Positions 43,804 through 51,869 of a stretch of 64,000 bases of DNA are shown here, in pieces (within the stretch, counting starts at the first letter, position 1; the number at the start of each line of letters is the position of its first letter). Source of the DNA: CAINVV01 sp963663005. Its GTDB lineage: Bacteria; Bacteroidota; Bacteroidia; Bacteroidales; Prolixibacteraceae. Made by a program: the position numbers and the translations under genes. Under the pieces are notes generated by a model that worked only from the letters and a program-made list of their open reading frames with translations, ran no database searches and had not been told where the DNA came from. The DNA lies in the NCBI GenBank assembly GCA_963663005.2, contig CAXXHH010000003.1:1008716-1072715 (forward strand), read 5' to 3'.

Positions 43804-46491
43804 ATGAAGAAATTAGCGTGCCTGCTGTTATTTATTGGTCTGATAGCCGGTTGTCGGCAGGAAAAACCACTGATAACCGATTCGGCCAGACTTCAGGACA
43901 TCGAGAAGATGCTAAAGGTTCAAAAAGAGCTTACGGCAAATTCACTCATGCCCGTTTGGACAATCCTCGATAAGCCCTCTTCCAAAAACGAAGAACAGGC
44001 ATTGCGATTCTTGTATGCTTATATGCCGCTAAGTGACCTGGCGGATAATAAACCCGGATTCGTGCTGGCAAATGTTCGGCAGAGTTTGCTTGCCAGAAGC
44101 GAGATGAAATGGGGAAATCAAATCCCGGAAGAGGAATTTCTTCATTTCGTCCTTCCGCTTCGTGTCAACAATGAAAATCTGGATTCCTTCAGACTCGTCT
44201 ATTACGAGGAAATAAAAGCCAGAGTGAAAGGCCTTTCAATGAAAGATGCCGCTCTCGAAGTCAACCACTGGTGCCACGAAAAGGTGAACTACCGTGGAAC
44301 GGATTCCAGAACGAGTGCACCGATGGCCACCATCAGCAAAACCTTTGGCCGCTGCGGGGAAGAGTCGACCTTTACAGTTACCGCCATGCGTACCGCAGGA
44401 ATTCCCGCCCGACAGGTTTACACCCCCCGTTGGGCTCATACTGACGATAATCACGCGTGGGTTGAAGTCTGGATTGACGGTGGGTGGCACTATATGGGTG
44501 CCTGCGAACCGGACGCAGACCTGGACATGGGTTGGTTCAGCGAGCCTTCCCAACGTACCATGCTCGTGCATACCCGCACGTATGGACGATATTTCGGGCC
44601 GGAGGAGGTGATCAACGCGGAAGATCGTTATTCAGAATTAAACCTCACTGCGACCTACGCCAAAACTAAAAGGGTAACTGTCAAAGTCGTGGATGCAAAT
44701 GGCAAGTCAATCGAAGGCGCCAAAGTTGAATTCAAACTTTATAATTATGCCGAGTTTTACCCAATTACGGCCACCAATACGGACAAGGACGGAGTAGTAA
44801 AATTCACCACCGGACTAGGCAACTTATTGGTTTGGGCTTCGAAAGAAGGGAAATTCGCATACAAAGACATGGTTGTATCCAATACTGATACGATGCATCT
44901 GGTACTCGCAAACACGCAGGTTGAGCCCCACACTGAAATTTTCGACCTTGTCCCTCCCGGCACCTACAAGGCAATCAAGACAGCAAGCGAACAATTGAAG
45001 AAAGTCAACGACCGGCGACTCGCTTACGAAGACTCCTTGCGCAACCGAACGATGGCTACTTTCAGGGATTCATCTTGGATCCGAATGTTTGCGAAAAAAC
45101 ATGAAATGAATGAAGATTCTGTGATGCGGGTGTTCAGACTGAGCTACGGTAATTGGAATGAAATAACTTCTTACCTGGAAAGTACGAATCAAAAATCCCG
45201 CAAATTCCTCTTTCCGCTAACATCCGGTGTTTCTGCCAAAGATCTGAGCGATACAAAATCTTCCGTCCTGACCGACCATCTGCAACAAACGCTGGCTACC
45301 GCGAAACCGGAAGAGATGGCTTCTGATTTGTTTGCCAGGTATGTCCTTGCTCCCCGGATAGACATCGAAATACTCTCCCCCTGGCGAAGTTTTCTGCGGA
45401 AGAGTCTAGGTGAAGACCTGGCCGACGCCTCGCGCAAGGATATAAATGCGCTGATCGGCTGGATCAATACCAATATCCATATCGATCCGATTGCCAACAA
45501 ACACTCACGGGCGCCGCTGACGCCGATCGGAGTCTACAATCTGCGTACTTCAGATCCACTGTCAAGGGATATTTTCTTTGTGGCCGCTTGCCGTACCTTT
45601 GGAATACCGGCCCGTCTGAATCCGGAAACACATATTCCGGAATATAACACAAACGGAACCTGGCAACGTGCGATCTTCGGCAAACAATTGGTGCAACCAG
45701 AAATGGGAAAACTGGTATTGAAGGATATTGGTAATACAATTTCTCCTCAGTATTCACTTCATTTCACGATTGCCAAAATTCAGGATGGCGTCTGCAATAC
45801 GCTCGAATTTGATGAAGGACAGAAGATTTCGGATTTCCCGAATCCTGTTTTATTAGATGCAGGCCATTATTTACTGGTAACCGGAAGACGTCTTTCGGAT
45901 GCCTCCGTGCTAAGTTCTCTCACATTTTTTGATATTTCCAAAGAGAAGACCACAACGCTGGAGGTGCAGTTACGAAACGAAGCGAGTACACTGAAACCTG
46001 TTGGCTTGATTGAACCCGGAAAAATCCACCTGCTGTATCCCGTAAAAAACCAGCCAGCGACGTTGGCTGATTTGATGCAGAAAGAGAGTTCAGTGATTGT
46101 ACTTCTTGATCCAGACAGCGAACCATCGAAGCATATTCTCAATGATTTAGCGCCATACATCAACCAGTTTAATCAATGGAAGGGACGATTTGTATTCGTA
46201 AATTGTGCAGAGAAAAGCAAGAAGAATGATACTTTCCAAAATTATAAACTCCCCGCAAGATCCGTTTTCTCCGCTGATACAAACAATGAACTTGCACAAG
46301 TCCTGACAACCATCCAAAATCGGGAGGCGAAAAGCAACTTGCCGTGTGTCATTTTCTGTAAAGCGTCCGGCGATGTGATGATGATTTCATCCGGCTACAA
46401 GATTGGGATTGGCGAACAGTTGATGCAGGTAATTAAAAAGTCGGATCAAAAAGGTGACTCCAGAAATCAGCCAAGTTGCACAACTCCCTGA
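43804..46491 (+). CDS. Lipoprotein with two transglutaminase-like domains, the second without the active Cys
   Basis: 895 residues. Lipobox LIAGC gives Cys17 as the lipidated residue. The first transglutaminase-like domain (about 130-260) has the triad C184 (FGRCGEEST), H217 (DDNHAWVEVW) and D237 (CEPDADLD). A carboxypeptidase-regulatory-like Ig segment follows (VTVKVVDANGKSIEGAKVEF, about 295-365). A second, related core at about 540-640 keeps VAACRTFGIPARLNP, matching TAMRTAGIPARQV of the first, but the cysteine position is not conserved. The C-terminus (about 755-885) looks thioredoxin-like without CxxC. A protease or peptide-processing role fits. It starts two bases after GH125. Confidence 0.85.
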   Translation: MKKLACLLLFIGLIAGCRQEKPLITDSARLQDIEKMLKVQKELTANSLMPVWTILDKPSSKNEEQALRFLYAYMPLSDLADNKPGFVLANVRQSLLARSEMKWGNQIPEEEFLHFVLPLRVNNENLDSFRLVYYEEIKARVKGLSMKDAALEVNHWCHEKVNYRGTDSRTSAPMATISKTFGRCGEESTFTVTAMRTAGIPARQVYTPRWAHTDDNHAWVEVWIDGGWHYMGACEPDADLDMGWFSEPSQRTMLVHTRTYGRYFGPEEVINAEDRYSELNLTATYAKTKRVTVKVVDANGKSIEGAKVEFKLYNYAEFYPITATNTDKDGVVKFTTGLGNLLVWASKEGKFAYKDMVVSNTDTMHLVLANTQVEPHTEIFDLVPPGTYKAIKTASEQLKKVNDRRLAYEDSLRNRTMATFRDSSWIRMFAKKHEMNEDSVMRVFRLSYGNWNEITSYLESTNQKSRKFLFPLTSGVSAKDLSDTKSSVLTDHLQQTLATAKPEEMASDLFARYVLAPRIDIEILSPWRSFLRKSLGEDLADASRKDINALIGWINTNIHIDPIANKHSRAPLTPIGVYNLRTSDPLSRDIFFVAACRTFGIPARLNPETHIPEYNTNGTWQRAIFGKQLVQPEMGKLVLKDIGNTISPQYSLHFTIAKIQDGVCNTLEFDEGQKISDFPNPVLLDAGHYLLVTGRRLSDASVLSSLTFFDISKEKTTTLEVQLRNEASTLKPVGLIEPGKIHLLYPVKNQPATLADLMQKESSVIVLLDPDSEPSKHILNDLAPYINQFNQWKGRFVFVNCAEKSKKNDTFQNYKLPARSVFSADTNNELAQVLTTIQNREAKSNLPCVIFCKASGDVMMISSGYKIGIGEQLMQVIKKSDQKGDSRNQPSCTTP

Positions 46492-46590
46492 TAAAAAGCT
46501 ATTTAGAATCAATCTATTTAACATAGCAAATTAACAGTCTTTGCTCATCATACCAAATTTTTCTGTTTTATGGTTTTTTAACACAATATA

Positions 46591-46622
46591 TTTGGAGATG
46601 AGCCACTTCGCCTTTAACTTTG
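46591..46622 (+). promoter_or_regulatory. Promoter of sRNA unit 1
   Basis: TTTG (46591-46594), 20 bases, TAACTTTG (46615-46622): a full match to the Bacteroidota consensus. Confidence 0.8.
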
Positions 46623-46628
46623 TGGTAC

Positions 46629-46721
46629 ATTTTTTTCATAAGTTTAGGTTAGTTAGGTTAGTTAGTTTGGTTAGTTTTAGTAAAAGGATGGAGCCGCCCG
46701 GTTCCGTCCTTTTCGATTTTT
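46629..46721 (+). ncRNA. Putative small RNA, tandem copy 1
   Basis: Starts about seven bases after the -7 box. The 5' part is U-rich (TACATTTTTTTCATAAG), followed by iterated UUAG motifs (GGTTAGTTAGGTTAGTTAG), then an intrinsic terminator: AAAAGGATGGAGCC (46682-46695) with GGTTCCGTCCTTTT (46700-46713), loop GCCC, and a T-run. Length about 90 bases. Copies 2 and 3 repeat the same promoter, body and terminator; this copy has one extra GTTAG unit. The hairpin contains an 11-codon frame (MEPPGSVLFDF), which is more likely a by-product of the stem. Confidence 0.75.
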
Positions 46722-46747
46722 AGCCCTGTTCCATGCCCTATGCGACA

Positions 46748-46765
46748 GGGCGGTCGCGACCGCCC
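46748..46765. repeat. Perfect 18-bp palindrome, copy 1
   Basis: GGGCGGTCGCGACCGCCC followed by CCTACACGCATCTTTTT. Much more GC-rich than its surroundings. Identical copies at 47079 and 47402, one after each sRNA unit. Confidence 0.85.
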
Positions 46766-46855
46766 CCTACACGCATCTTTTTCCCTTTTCCGTGCTCCCT
46801 TTTCCATGCTCCTATTTTCTTAATACCTTTTTTACAATTTATTAACTTCAAATAT

Positions 46856-46886
46856 TTTGGTGATACCAATTTCGGGCTTATGTTTG
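46856..46886 (+). promoter_or_regulatory. Promoter of sRNA unit 2
   Basis: TTTG (46856-46859), exactly 19 bases, TATGTTTG (46879-46886). Confidence 0.85.
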
Positions 46887-46892
46887 CAGTAC

Positions 46893-46978
46893 ATTTTTTT
46901 TCATAAGTTTAGGTTTAGTTAGTTTGGTTAGTTTTAGTAAAAGGATGGAGCCGCCCGGTTCCGTCCTTTTCAATTTTT
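46893..46978 (+). ncRNA. Putative small RNA, tandem copy 2
   Basis: Same architecture as copy 1: U-rich 5' end, GTTTAGGTTTAGTTAG-type UUAG iterations, terminator stem 46939-46952/46957-46970 with loop GCCC, then CAATTTTT. About 86 bases. The body is nearly identical to copy 3, the promoter spacer less so, which suggests selection on the RNA itself. Confidence 0.78.
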
Positions 46979-47078
46979 AGCCTGTTCCCTTTCCATGCTC
47001 TATGCCCTGTGCTCCCTGCTTCCTTTTCCTTGCTCCTTTTTCCCTTCTCCGTCTCTATGCTCCATGCCCGCTGTGACA

Positions 47079-47096
47079 GGGCGGTCGCGACCGCCC
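47079..47096. repeat. Perfect 18-bp palindrome, copy 2
   Basis: GGGCGGTCGCGACCGCCC, identical to the copies at 46748 and 47402 and with the same 3' neighbour. Embedded in pyrimidine-rich heptads such as CCATGCC and CTATGCT. Confidence 0.85.
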
Positions 47097-47186
47097 CCTA
47101 CACGCATCTTTTTCCCTGTTCCGTGATCCTTGCCCTATGCCCCCATTTTCTTAATACCTTTTTTACAATTTATTAACTTCAAATAT

Positions 47187-47217
47187 TTTGGTGAGACCAA
47201 TTACAGGTGTATGTTTG
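47187..47217 (+). promoter_or_regulatory. Promoter of sRNA unit 3
   Basis: TTTG (47187-47190), exactly 19 bases, TATGTTTG (47210-47217). Confidence 0.85.
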
Positions 47218-47223
47218 TAGTAC

Positions 47224-47309
47224 ATTTTTTTTCATAAGTTTAGGTTTAGTTAGTTTGGTTAGTTTTAGTAAAAGGATGGAGCCGCCCGGTTCCGTCCTTT
47301 TCAATTTTT
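47224..47309 (+). ncRNA. Putative small RNA, tandem copy 3
   Basis: Third copy, with terminator stem 47270-47283/47288-47301 and the tail CAATTTTT. Body and hairpin match copy 2 almost base for base, while the spacer between copies varies in length (repeat period 264 and then 331 bases). It transcribes toward the end of the convergent SNF2 gene. Confidence 0.78.
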
Positions 47310-47401
47310 AGCCTGTTCCCTTTCCATGCTCTATGCTCCCCGCTCCTTTTTCCTGCTCCTTTTTCCCTTCTCCGGCCCTATGCTCCATGCCCTCTGTGAC
47401 C

Positions 47402-47419
47402 GGGCGGTCGCGACCGCCC
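47402..47419. repeat. Perfect 18-bp palindrome, copy 3
   Basis: GGGCGGTCGCGACCGCCC, followed by CCTACACGCATCTTTTT and then by degenerate heptads (CCATGCC, CCATGCT, CTATGCT, CTCTGCC, CTCTGCT) that run to the SNF2 stop codon at 47492. Confidence 0.85.
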
Positions 47420-47491
47420 CCTACACGCATCTTTTTCCCTGTTCCTTGTTCCCTTTTCCATGCCCCATGCTCTATGCTCTCTGCCCTCTGC

Positions 47492-50443
47492 TCACTCAAA
47501 CAGCTGTATCAACTCCTCTTTCCCAAGAATGGCAAATGGATCATTCCTGTTAATAAATTCGTTGGCCAGGGCGGCCTTTTTTTCCTGAAGCAGCTGTATC
47601 CTTTCCTCAATACTCTTTTCCGAAATAAAACGGTAAACGAAAACCTTCTTCTCTTGTCCGATGCGGTGAGCCCGGCTGATGGCCTGCATTTCCGATGCCG
47701 GGTTCCACCATGGATCAATGATGAAGATATAGTCAGCTGCCGTAAGGTTTAACCCGACCCCTCCGGCCTTCAATGAAATTAGAAAGATATTCTTGTCCTT
47801 ATCCGACTGAAACGTTTCGATCACTGACTTGCGATCCGTCGTCTGTCCGGTTAACCGGCAAAATCCCCAATTCATGCGTTTGCAAGCCTCGTCCAGCAGA
47901 TTCAGATGTTTGACGAAGGATGAAAATACCAGAATCTTGTGTTTCTCCGCCACCAGAATTTCAAGCATGGAAAGAATCTCATTGAATTTGCCTGATTCGA
48001 GATCGGATGAGGGGTCAATTAACCGGGGATGAATTGCGATCTGCCGCAGACGCGTCAAGGCCTGTAAAACAACGAAAGTGGTGTTCCGCGGTTCAAGCTC
48101 ATGGATATTTTGAAGGAGATAATTCCTGACAGCCGATTTCTCGGTTTCGTACAATTCCATTTGCCCGGGAGTCATGGAAATTGTCAGCATTTCTTCCATC
48201 ACAGGAGGAAGATCGGCCTCGACCTGCTCCTTCGTGCGGCGCAGGATGAACGGCTCAATCAGTTTATTCAATCTGGCCGAAGCGTCTGAATCGTGCTCCT
48301 TCTCGATCGGCAAAAGGTAATTCTCCCGGAAAAATTTGAAACTGCCCAACTGGCCGGGATTAAGAAAGTTCATCTGTGACCAGAGATCGGAAAGTGAATT
48401 CTCGATTGGAGTACCCGTAAGCGAAAGACGGTGCATCGATCGGAGGGAAGAAACCGCCTGATAACTCTTCGACTCTGAATTTTTAATGTTCTGACTTTCA
48501 TCGAGTATCAGGTAGAAAAAAGTATGCTTCGATAATACTTCAGTGTCATTCCGGACAGTTCCATACGTGGTAAGAATGATGTCGCAATGATGAACAAGCT
48601 GCGCCAGATCGACCTTCTCGCGCCTTTTTACCCCGGAATAGGTGAATTGCTTCAGTGAGGGAGCAAATTTTCTGATCTCGTTTTCCCAGTTATGGATCAA
48701 CGATACAGGCAATACTATCAAACTGGCAGGTTGGTGCTCCTCCTTGCTTTTTCCTTCGCCGCCAAACATCAAAAACTGTCCGTCCGAACCGATGGATGGA
48801 AAAGAAAAGGTGGGACCGCTTCTTTTCAGCCTCATCAAAAGTACCAGCGTTTGCAGTGTCTTTCCCAGTCCCATATCATCGGCCAGGCAACCGTTCATTC
48901 TGCTCTGCCATAGATGATAAAGCCAGTTATATCCATCATGCTGATAATTTCTAAGCTGCGCCTTCAGAAGGGCCGGTATTTCCTGAGCCTGAACCTTCCT
49001 ATCGCACAGTTTCTTAATTTCCTGCTGAATATCCGGAGTTCCAAAGGGTATCTCCCCATTGAGCAGCATGAAATGGAAAGGCTTCAAAACGATATGATGT
49101 GCTTCGGCCTTTCCCAGAGAAAGTATTTCGCCATATTGGGCAAACCAACTCTCCGGAAGGATGAACAGTTCTCCGTTGGGAAGTTTGTATTCCCTAATCT
49201 TGTTCATTATAAGTCGCTTGAATCGAATAAAGGGAATGTTCCACTCGCCAACATGGACAATCATTTCAAGATCGAACCAGTCTATCTTCTTTTCTACTGA
49301 AATTTGCAAATCGTGGCTCCCAAGATAATATTCATGTGGCAACCCGGTTTGGGTGACCTGTATATCAGCCTCATTCAATTTTTCCCTATTCGCCGACAGC
49401 CAGGCTATTTCCTCAAAGACTTCATTGCTCCGGAATGAATTTTCAGCAGTAGCCAGTATTAATCCGTCCATTGACCCATGGAGTCCGTTTTCGAGCAGAA
49501 ACTTGAGTTTATCTTTCTCCCAGGCGAGGTCTCTGGCAAATGCCTCAAAAATATACTGATCGTTCTCTTTGTGCAGAATGACGATCCGAAATTCACCCTC
49601 TTTCAATCTCAGCCTTACTCCGTTATATGTAAAATAGAGCACAAATACAGGCAGATCATTCAGGTCTTTCTCCAACGAAAGTACGGCACCTTTCACGGGT
49701 GCAGTTTCGCGGATTTCGAACCCTGTGAAGTGCACCTCCTGAGATCTAATTGCGTTGAGAATAAAGGTTTCGAAATAGCGATCCTCTATCTTTTTCGGGA
49801 TAGAGATAAATTCCTTTTCCCGAAATGGAATGATCTTCGCCGCAGAGATATTGTCGAAGAAGTAAATCTTATTTTGATAATAGATGCGGCAGGGGTCATT
49901 AACCAGAATTTCAATATTCCGTTTGAGTAAAGAAATGTATTCCTTGCCGTTTCGCAGTGTCAGGTAATAACGTGTCTCGTCTGCCAACCTATCAAAATTA
50001 AATACGGTACTGGTGTCCTGGTAACAAAGTGATATCAGATCCTCCTCATACAGATTTGAATATTTTTCGCGCTTCTGGTAAACAGGAATCTCACAATCTT
50101 TAAGCAATTCGAGTATCTCAGCCAGTGTCGCCTCAATAAAGTCGAACACTTTTAGCCTCATCTCTTCCTTCCTGATAAGATTTTGAAAGTCGCTGGAAAG
50201 CTTATCAGGAAAATATTTTCGCATCAATTTCTCATCGCTGTATCTTTCAGCAATCTTCACAATCCTGATCTGCTCTGAAGATAAGTGCGTAGTAGGGTCG
50301 GTGAGATCGTGCTGCTTCACTTTCCGAAGCAATCTTAAAAATGGCTCTCCAGGAACCTGCTCAGCAAAAAATGGAATAAGCAAATTCCCGAAATTTCGGT
50401 GTTTGGTAAGAGCTATTACAAAAATCTGCATTAATTGATTCAA
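47492..50443 (-). CDS. SNF2-family DNA helicase/ATPase
   Basis: 983 residues. The N-terminal 480 residues form an uncharacterised module seen in bacterial SNF2 proteins; residues about 485-980 are the two RecA-like lobes. Motif I is DDMGLGKTLQT (about 525), motif II is the DExx variant LILDESQNIKN, motif III is LSLTGTPIENSLSDLWS, and motifs V/VI are LKAGGVGLNLTAADYIF and QAISRAHRIGQ. Such proteins translocate on DNA and remodel DNA-bound proteins. SUI1 lies 21 bases upstream on the same strand, suggesting co-transcription. No methylase, nuclease or other defence partner is adjacent, so I do not call it a restriction component. Confidence 0.93.
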   Translation of the reverse strand: MNQLMQIFVIALTKHRNFGNLLIPFFAEQVPGEPFLRLLRKVKQHDLTDPTTHLSSEQIRIVKIAERYSDEKLMRKYFPDKLSSDFQNLIRKEEMRLKVFDFIEATLAEILELLKDCEIPVYQKREKYSNLYEEDLISLCYQDTSTVFNFDRLADETRYYLTLRNGKEYISLLKRNIEILVNDPCRIYYQNKIYFFDNISAAKIIPFREKEFISIPKKIEDRYFETFILNAIRSQEVHFTGFEIRETAPVKGAVLSLEKDLNDLPVFVLYFTYNGVRLRLKEGEFRIVILHKENDQYIFEAFARDLAWEKDKLKFLLENGLHGSMDGLILATAENSFRSNEVFEEIAWLSANREKLNEADIQVTQTGLPHEYYLGSHDLQISVEKKIDWFDLEMIVHVGEWNIPFIRFKRLIMNKIREYKLPNGELFILPESWFAQYGEILSLGKAEAHHIVLKPFHFMLLNGEIPFGTPDIQQEIKKLCDRKVQAQEIPALLKAQLRNYQHDGYNWLYHLWQSRMNGCLADDMGLGKTLQTLVLLMRLKRSGPTFSFPSIGSDGQFLMFGGEGKSKEEHQPASLIVLPVSLIHNWENEIRKFAPSLKQFTYSGVKRREKVDLAQLVHHCDIILTTYGTVRNDTEVLSKHTFFYLILDESQNIKNSESKSYQAVSSLRSMHRLSLTGTPIENSLSDLWSQMNFLNPGQLGSFKFFRENYLLPIEKEHDSDASARLNKLIEPFILRRTKEQVEADLPPVMEEMLTISMTPGQMELYETEKSAVRNYLLQNIHELEPRNTTFVVLQALTRLRQIAIHPRLIDPSSDLESGKFNEILSMLEILVAEKHKILVFSSFVKHLNLLDEACKRMNWGFCRLTGQTTDRKSVIETFQSDKDKNIFLISLKAGGVGLNLTAADYIFIIDPWWNPASEMQAISRAHRIGQEKKVFVYRFISEKSIEERIQLLQEKKAALANEFINRNDPFAILGKEELIQLFE

Positions 50444-50464
50444 TTTGAAGGTGTTAATTTAATT

Positions 50465-50821
50465 TCAACCTCCAACACGTTTTACTTTATAGCCATCAGC
50501 GATAAGCAAGGCCATTGCCCGATCCCTGAAATCGCCCTGAATAAGTATCTCACCATCTTTTACAGAACCGCCTACACCGAACTTCGATTTCAGCTTTTTA
50601 CCAAGATCAGTCAGGTCATCTTCTGTACCAACAAATCCGGTTACCAGCGTAACAACTTTGCCGGCGCGTTGCTTCTTATCGAGCATTACTTTCAGGTTCT
50701 GTTTTGAAGGAATGAGCGTTTCCTGTTCACCATCTTCCGAGCTAAATTTATAATCAAAACTCTCAGAGGTGGAATAGACGACCCCTTCTCTGTTTTTGCG
50801 TTGCTGATTTTGTGGTTTCAT
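50465..50821 (-). CDS. SUI1/eIF1-like translation factor (YciH family)
   Basis: 118 residues. The SUI1 domain spans about 43-115 with the pattern RAGKVVTLVTGFVGTEDDL, LGKKLKSKFGVGGSVKDGEI and IQGDFRDRAMALLIADGYKVKRVGG. Bacterial SUI1 proteins influence start-codon fidelity in model systems, though their cellular role is poorly defined. A TATCTTTG box at 50902-50895 about 75 bases upstream is the likely -7 element. Divergent from nfnA. Confidence 0.92.
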   Translation of the reverse strand: MKPQNQQRKNREGVVYSTSESFDYKFSSEDGEQETLIPSKQNLKVMLDKKQRAGKVVTLVTGFVGTEDDLTDLGKKLKSKFGVGGSVKDGEILIQGDFRDRAMALLIADGYKVKRVGG

Positions 50822-50894
50822 GTGATTATAGAAAAAGTTTGCTGTAATTTACGACTTGGCTCCAAGGCGAAAACTCCTGAAATTTTGCAAACTG

Positions 50895-50902
50895 CAAAGA
50901 TA
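50895..50902 (-). promoter_or_regulatory. -7 box upstream of SUI1
   Basis: Minus-strand TATCTTTG matches TAnnTTTG. A -33 TTTG is not evident at the normal distance. Confidence 0.45.
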
Positions 50903-51004
50903 CAAGTTTGATTATTGAGTAGAATGCTTATTTAATAATATTTTAAACTGTGAAGTAATTTCACCAATTTGCCGTTAAGGCTTAAATCAATCAATTGAAA
51001 TAAC

Positions 51005-51012
51005 TACTTTTG
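51005..51012 (+). promoter_or_regulatory. -7 box upstream of nfnA
   Basis: TACTTTTG, 26 bases before the nfnA ATG, giving a short leader. The upstream position shows only TTAA in place of TTTG. Confidence 0.5.
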
Positions 51013-51037
51013 GACGTTTTTTCAATTTTTAAATGGT

Positions 51038-51862
51038 ATGAACAAAATAGTAGAAAAGGAATATTTCTCAGATAAGGTAATCCGCTTTGTAGTAGAGAAT
51101 CCGAAGATTGCACGTTCCAGAAAAGCAGGCAACTTTGTCATTCTTAAAATCGGAGAAAAAGGCGAGCGATTCCCGCTTACCATCGCCGATGCCGACCCGG
51201 TTAAAGGCACCATTACATTGGTTGTGCAGATTGTCGGAGTCAGTTCCGCAAAATTAGCTGCGCTGGAAGTTGGCGAAAGCATCACCGATTTGGTTGGCCC
51301 ATTAGGCAAACCTACCGAGATTCATAAAAAAGGTACCATTCTTGCCTGCGGCGGCGGAGTTGGAGTTGCTCCATTACTTCCTATCGTCGAGGCTTTCAAA
51401 AAAGCTGGTAACAGGGTTGTTTCCGTTATTGCAGCCAGAAGCAAAGATCTTATCATCCTTGAGGATCAAATCAGACAATGGTCGGATGAGGTGATTGTCA
51501 TGACCGACGATGGTTCCTACGGCCGACAAGGTCTGATCACAGCCGGAATGGAAGAAGTAATTCAACGTGAGAAAATTGATGAATGCATCGTGATCGGCCC
51601 GGCAATCATGATGAAATTTGCATCCTTGACTACTAAGAAATATAGCATTCCAACGCAGGCCAGCTTGAATTCAATCATGGTGGACGGAACCGGGATGTGC
51701 GGTGCGTGCAGGGTTACAGTCGGCGGAAAAACCCGCTTTACCTGTGTCGACGGACCAGAATTCGATGCACACGAAATAAATTTCGATGAGATGCTGATGC
51801 GCCTGGGTGGTTACCGTGCAGAAGAGGTTGTTGCCAACAATAGTTATTTTCAAAAATCGTGA
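51038..51862 (+). CDS. nfnA: NfnA-type ferredoxin-NADP+ reductase subunit (FAD/[2Fe-2S])
   Basis: 274 residues: an FAD-binding barrel (about 1-95; RKAGNFVILKIGEKGERFPLT), an NAD-binding lobe with GGGVGVAPLLPIVEAFK (about 110), and a C-terminal [2Fe-2S] site with cysteines in DGTGMCGACRVTVGGKTRFTC. With the next gene it forms the bifurcating NADH-dependent reduced ferredoxin:NADP+ oxidoreductase, which balances NADH, NADPH and ferredoxin in anaerobes. The stop is 8 bases before the nfnB start. Annotation pipelines often call this family dihydroorotate dehydrogenase electron-transfer subunit, relevant because a DHOD-like gene follows. Confidence 0.92.
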   Translation: MNKIVEKEYFSDKVIRFVVENPKIARSRKAGNFVILKIGEKGERFPLTIADADPVKGTITLVVQIVGVSSAKLAALEVGESITDLVGPLGKPTEIHKKGTILACGGGVGVAPLLPIVEAFKKAGNRVVSVIAARSKDLIILEDQIRQWSDEVIVMTDDGSYGRQGLITAGMEEVIQREKIDECIVIGPAIMMKFASLTTKKYSIPTQASLNSIMVDGTGMCGACRVTVGGKTRFTCVDGPEFDAHEINFDEMLMRLGGYRAEEVVANNSYFQKS

Positions 51863-51869
51863 TATAAAG

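Noticed and set aside
46688..46723. 11-codon frame MEPPGSVLFDF within sRNA copy 1 (and MEPPGSVLFNF in copies 2 and 3)
   Set aside because: The frame coincides with the terminator stem, whose pairing explains the conservation; translation is not needed to account for it.
46591..47491. CRISPR array
   Set aside because: The three long repeats are promoter-RNA-terminator units of unequal period; there are no short direct repeats with unique spacers and no cas genes.
47492..50443. SNF2 helicase as part of a defence island (DISARM, Dnd or restriction type)
   Set aside because: Neighbours are SUI1 and the sRNA locus; no methylase, nuclease or other defence component is adjacent.
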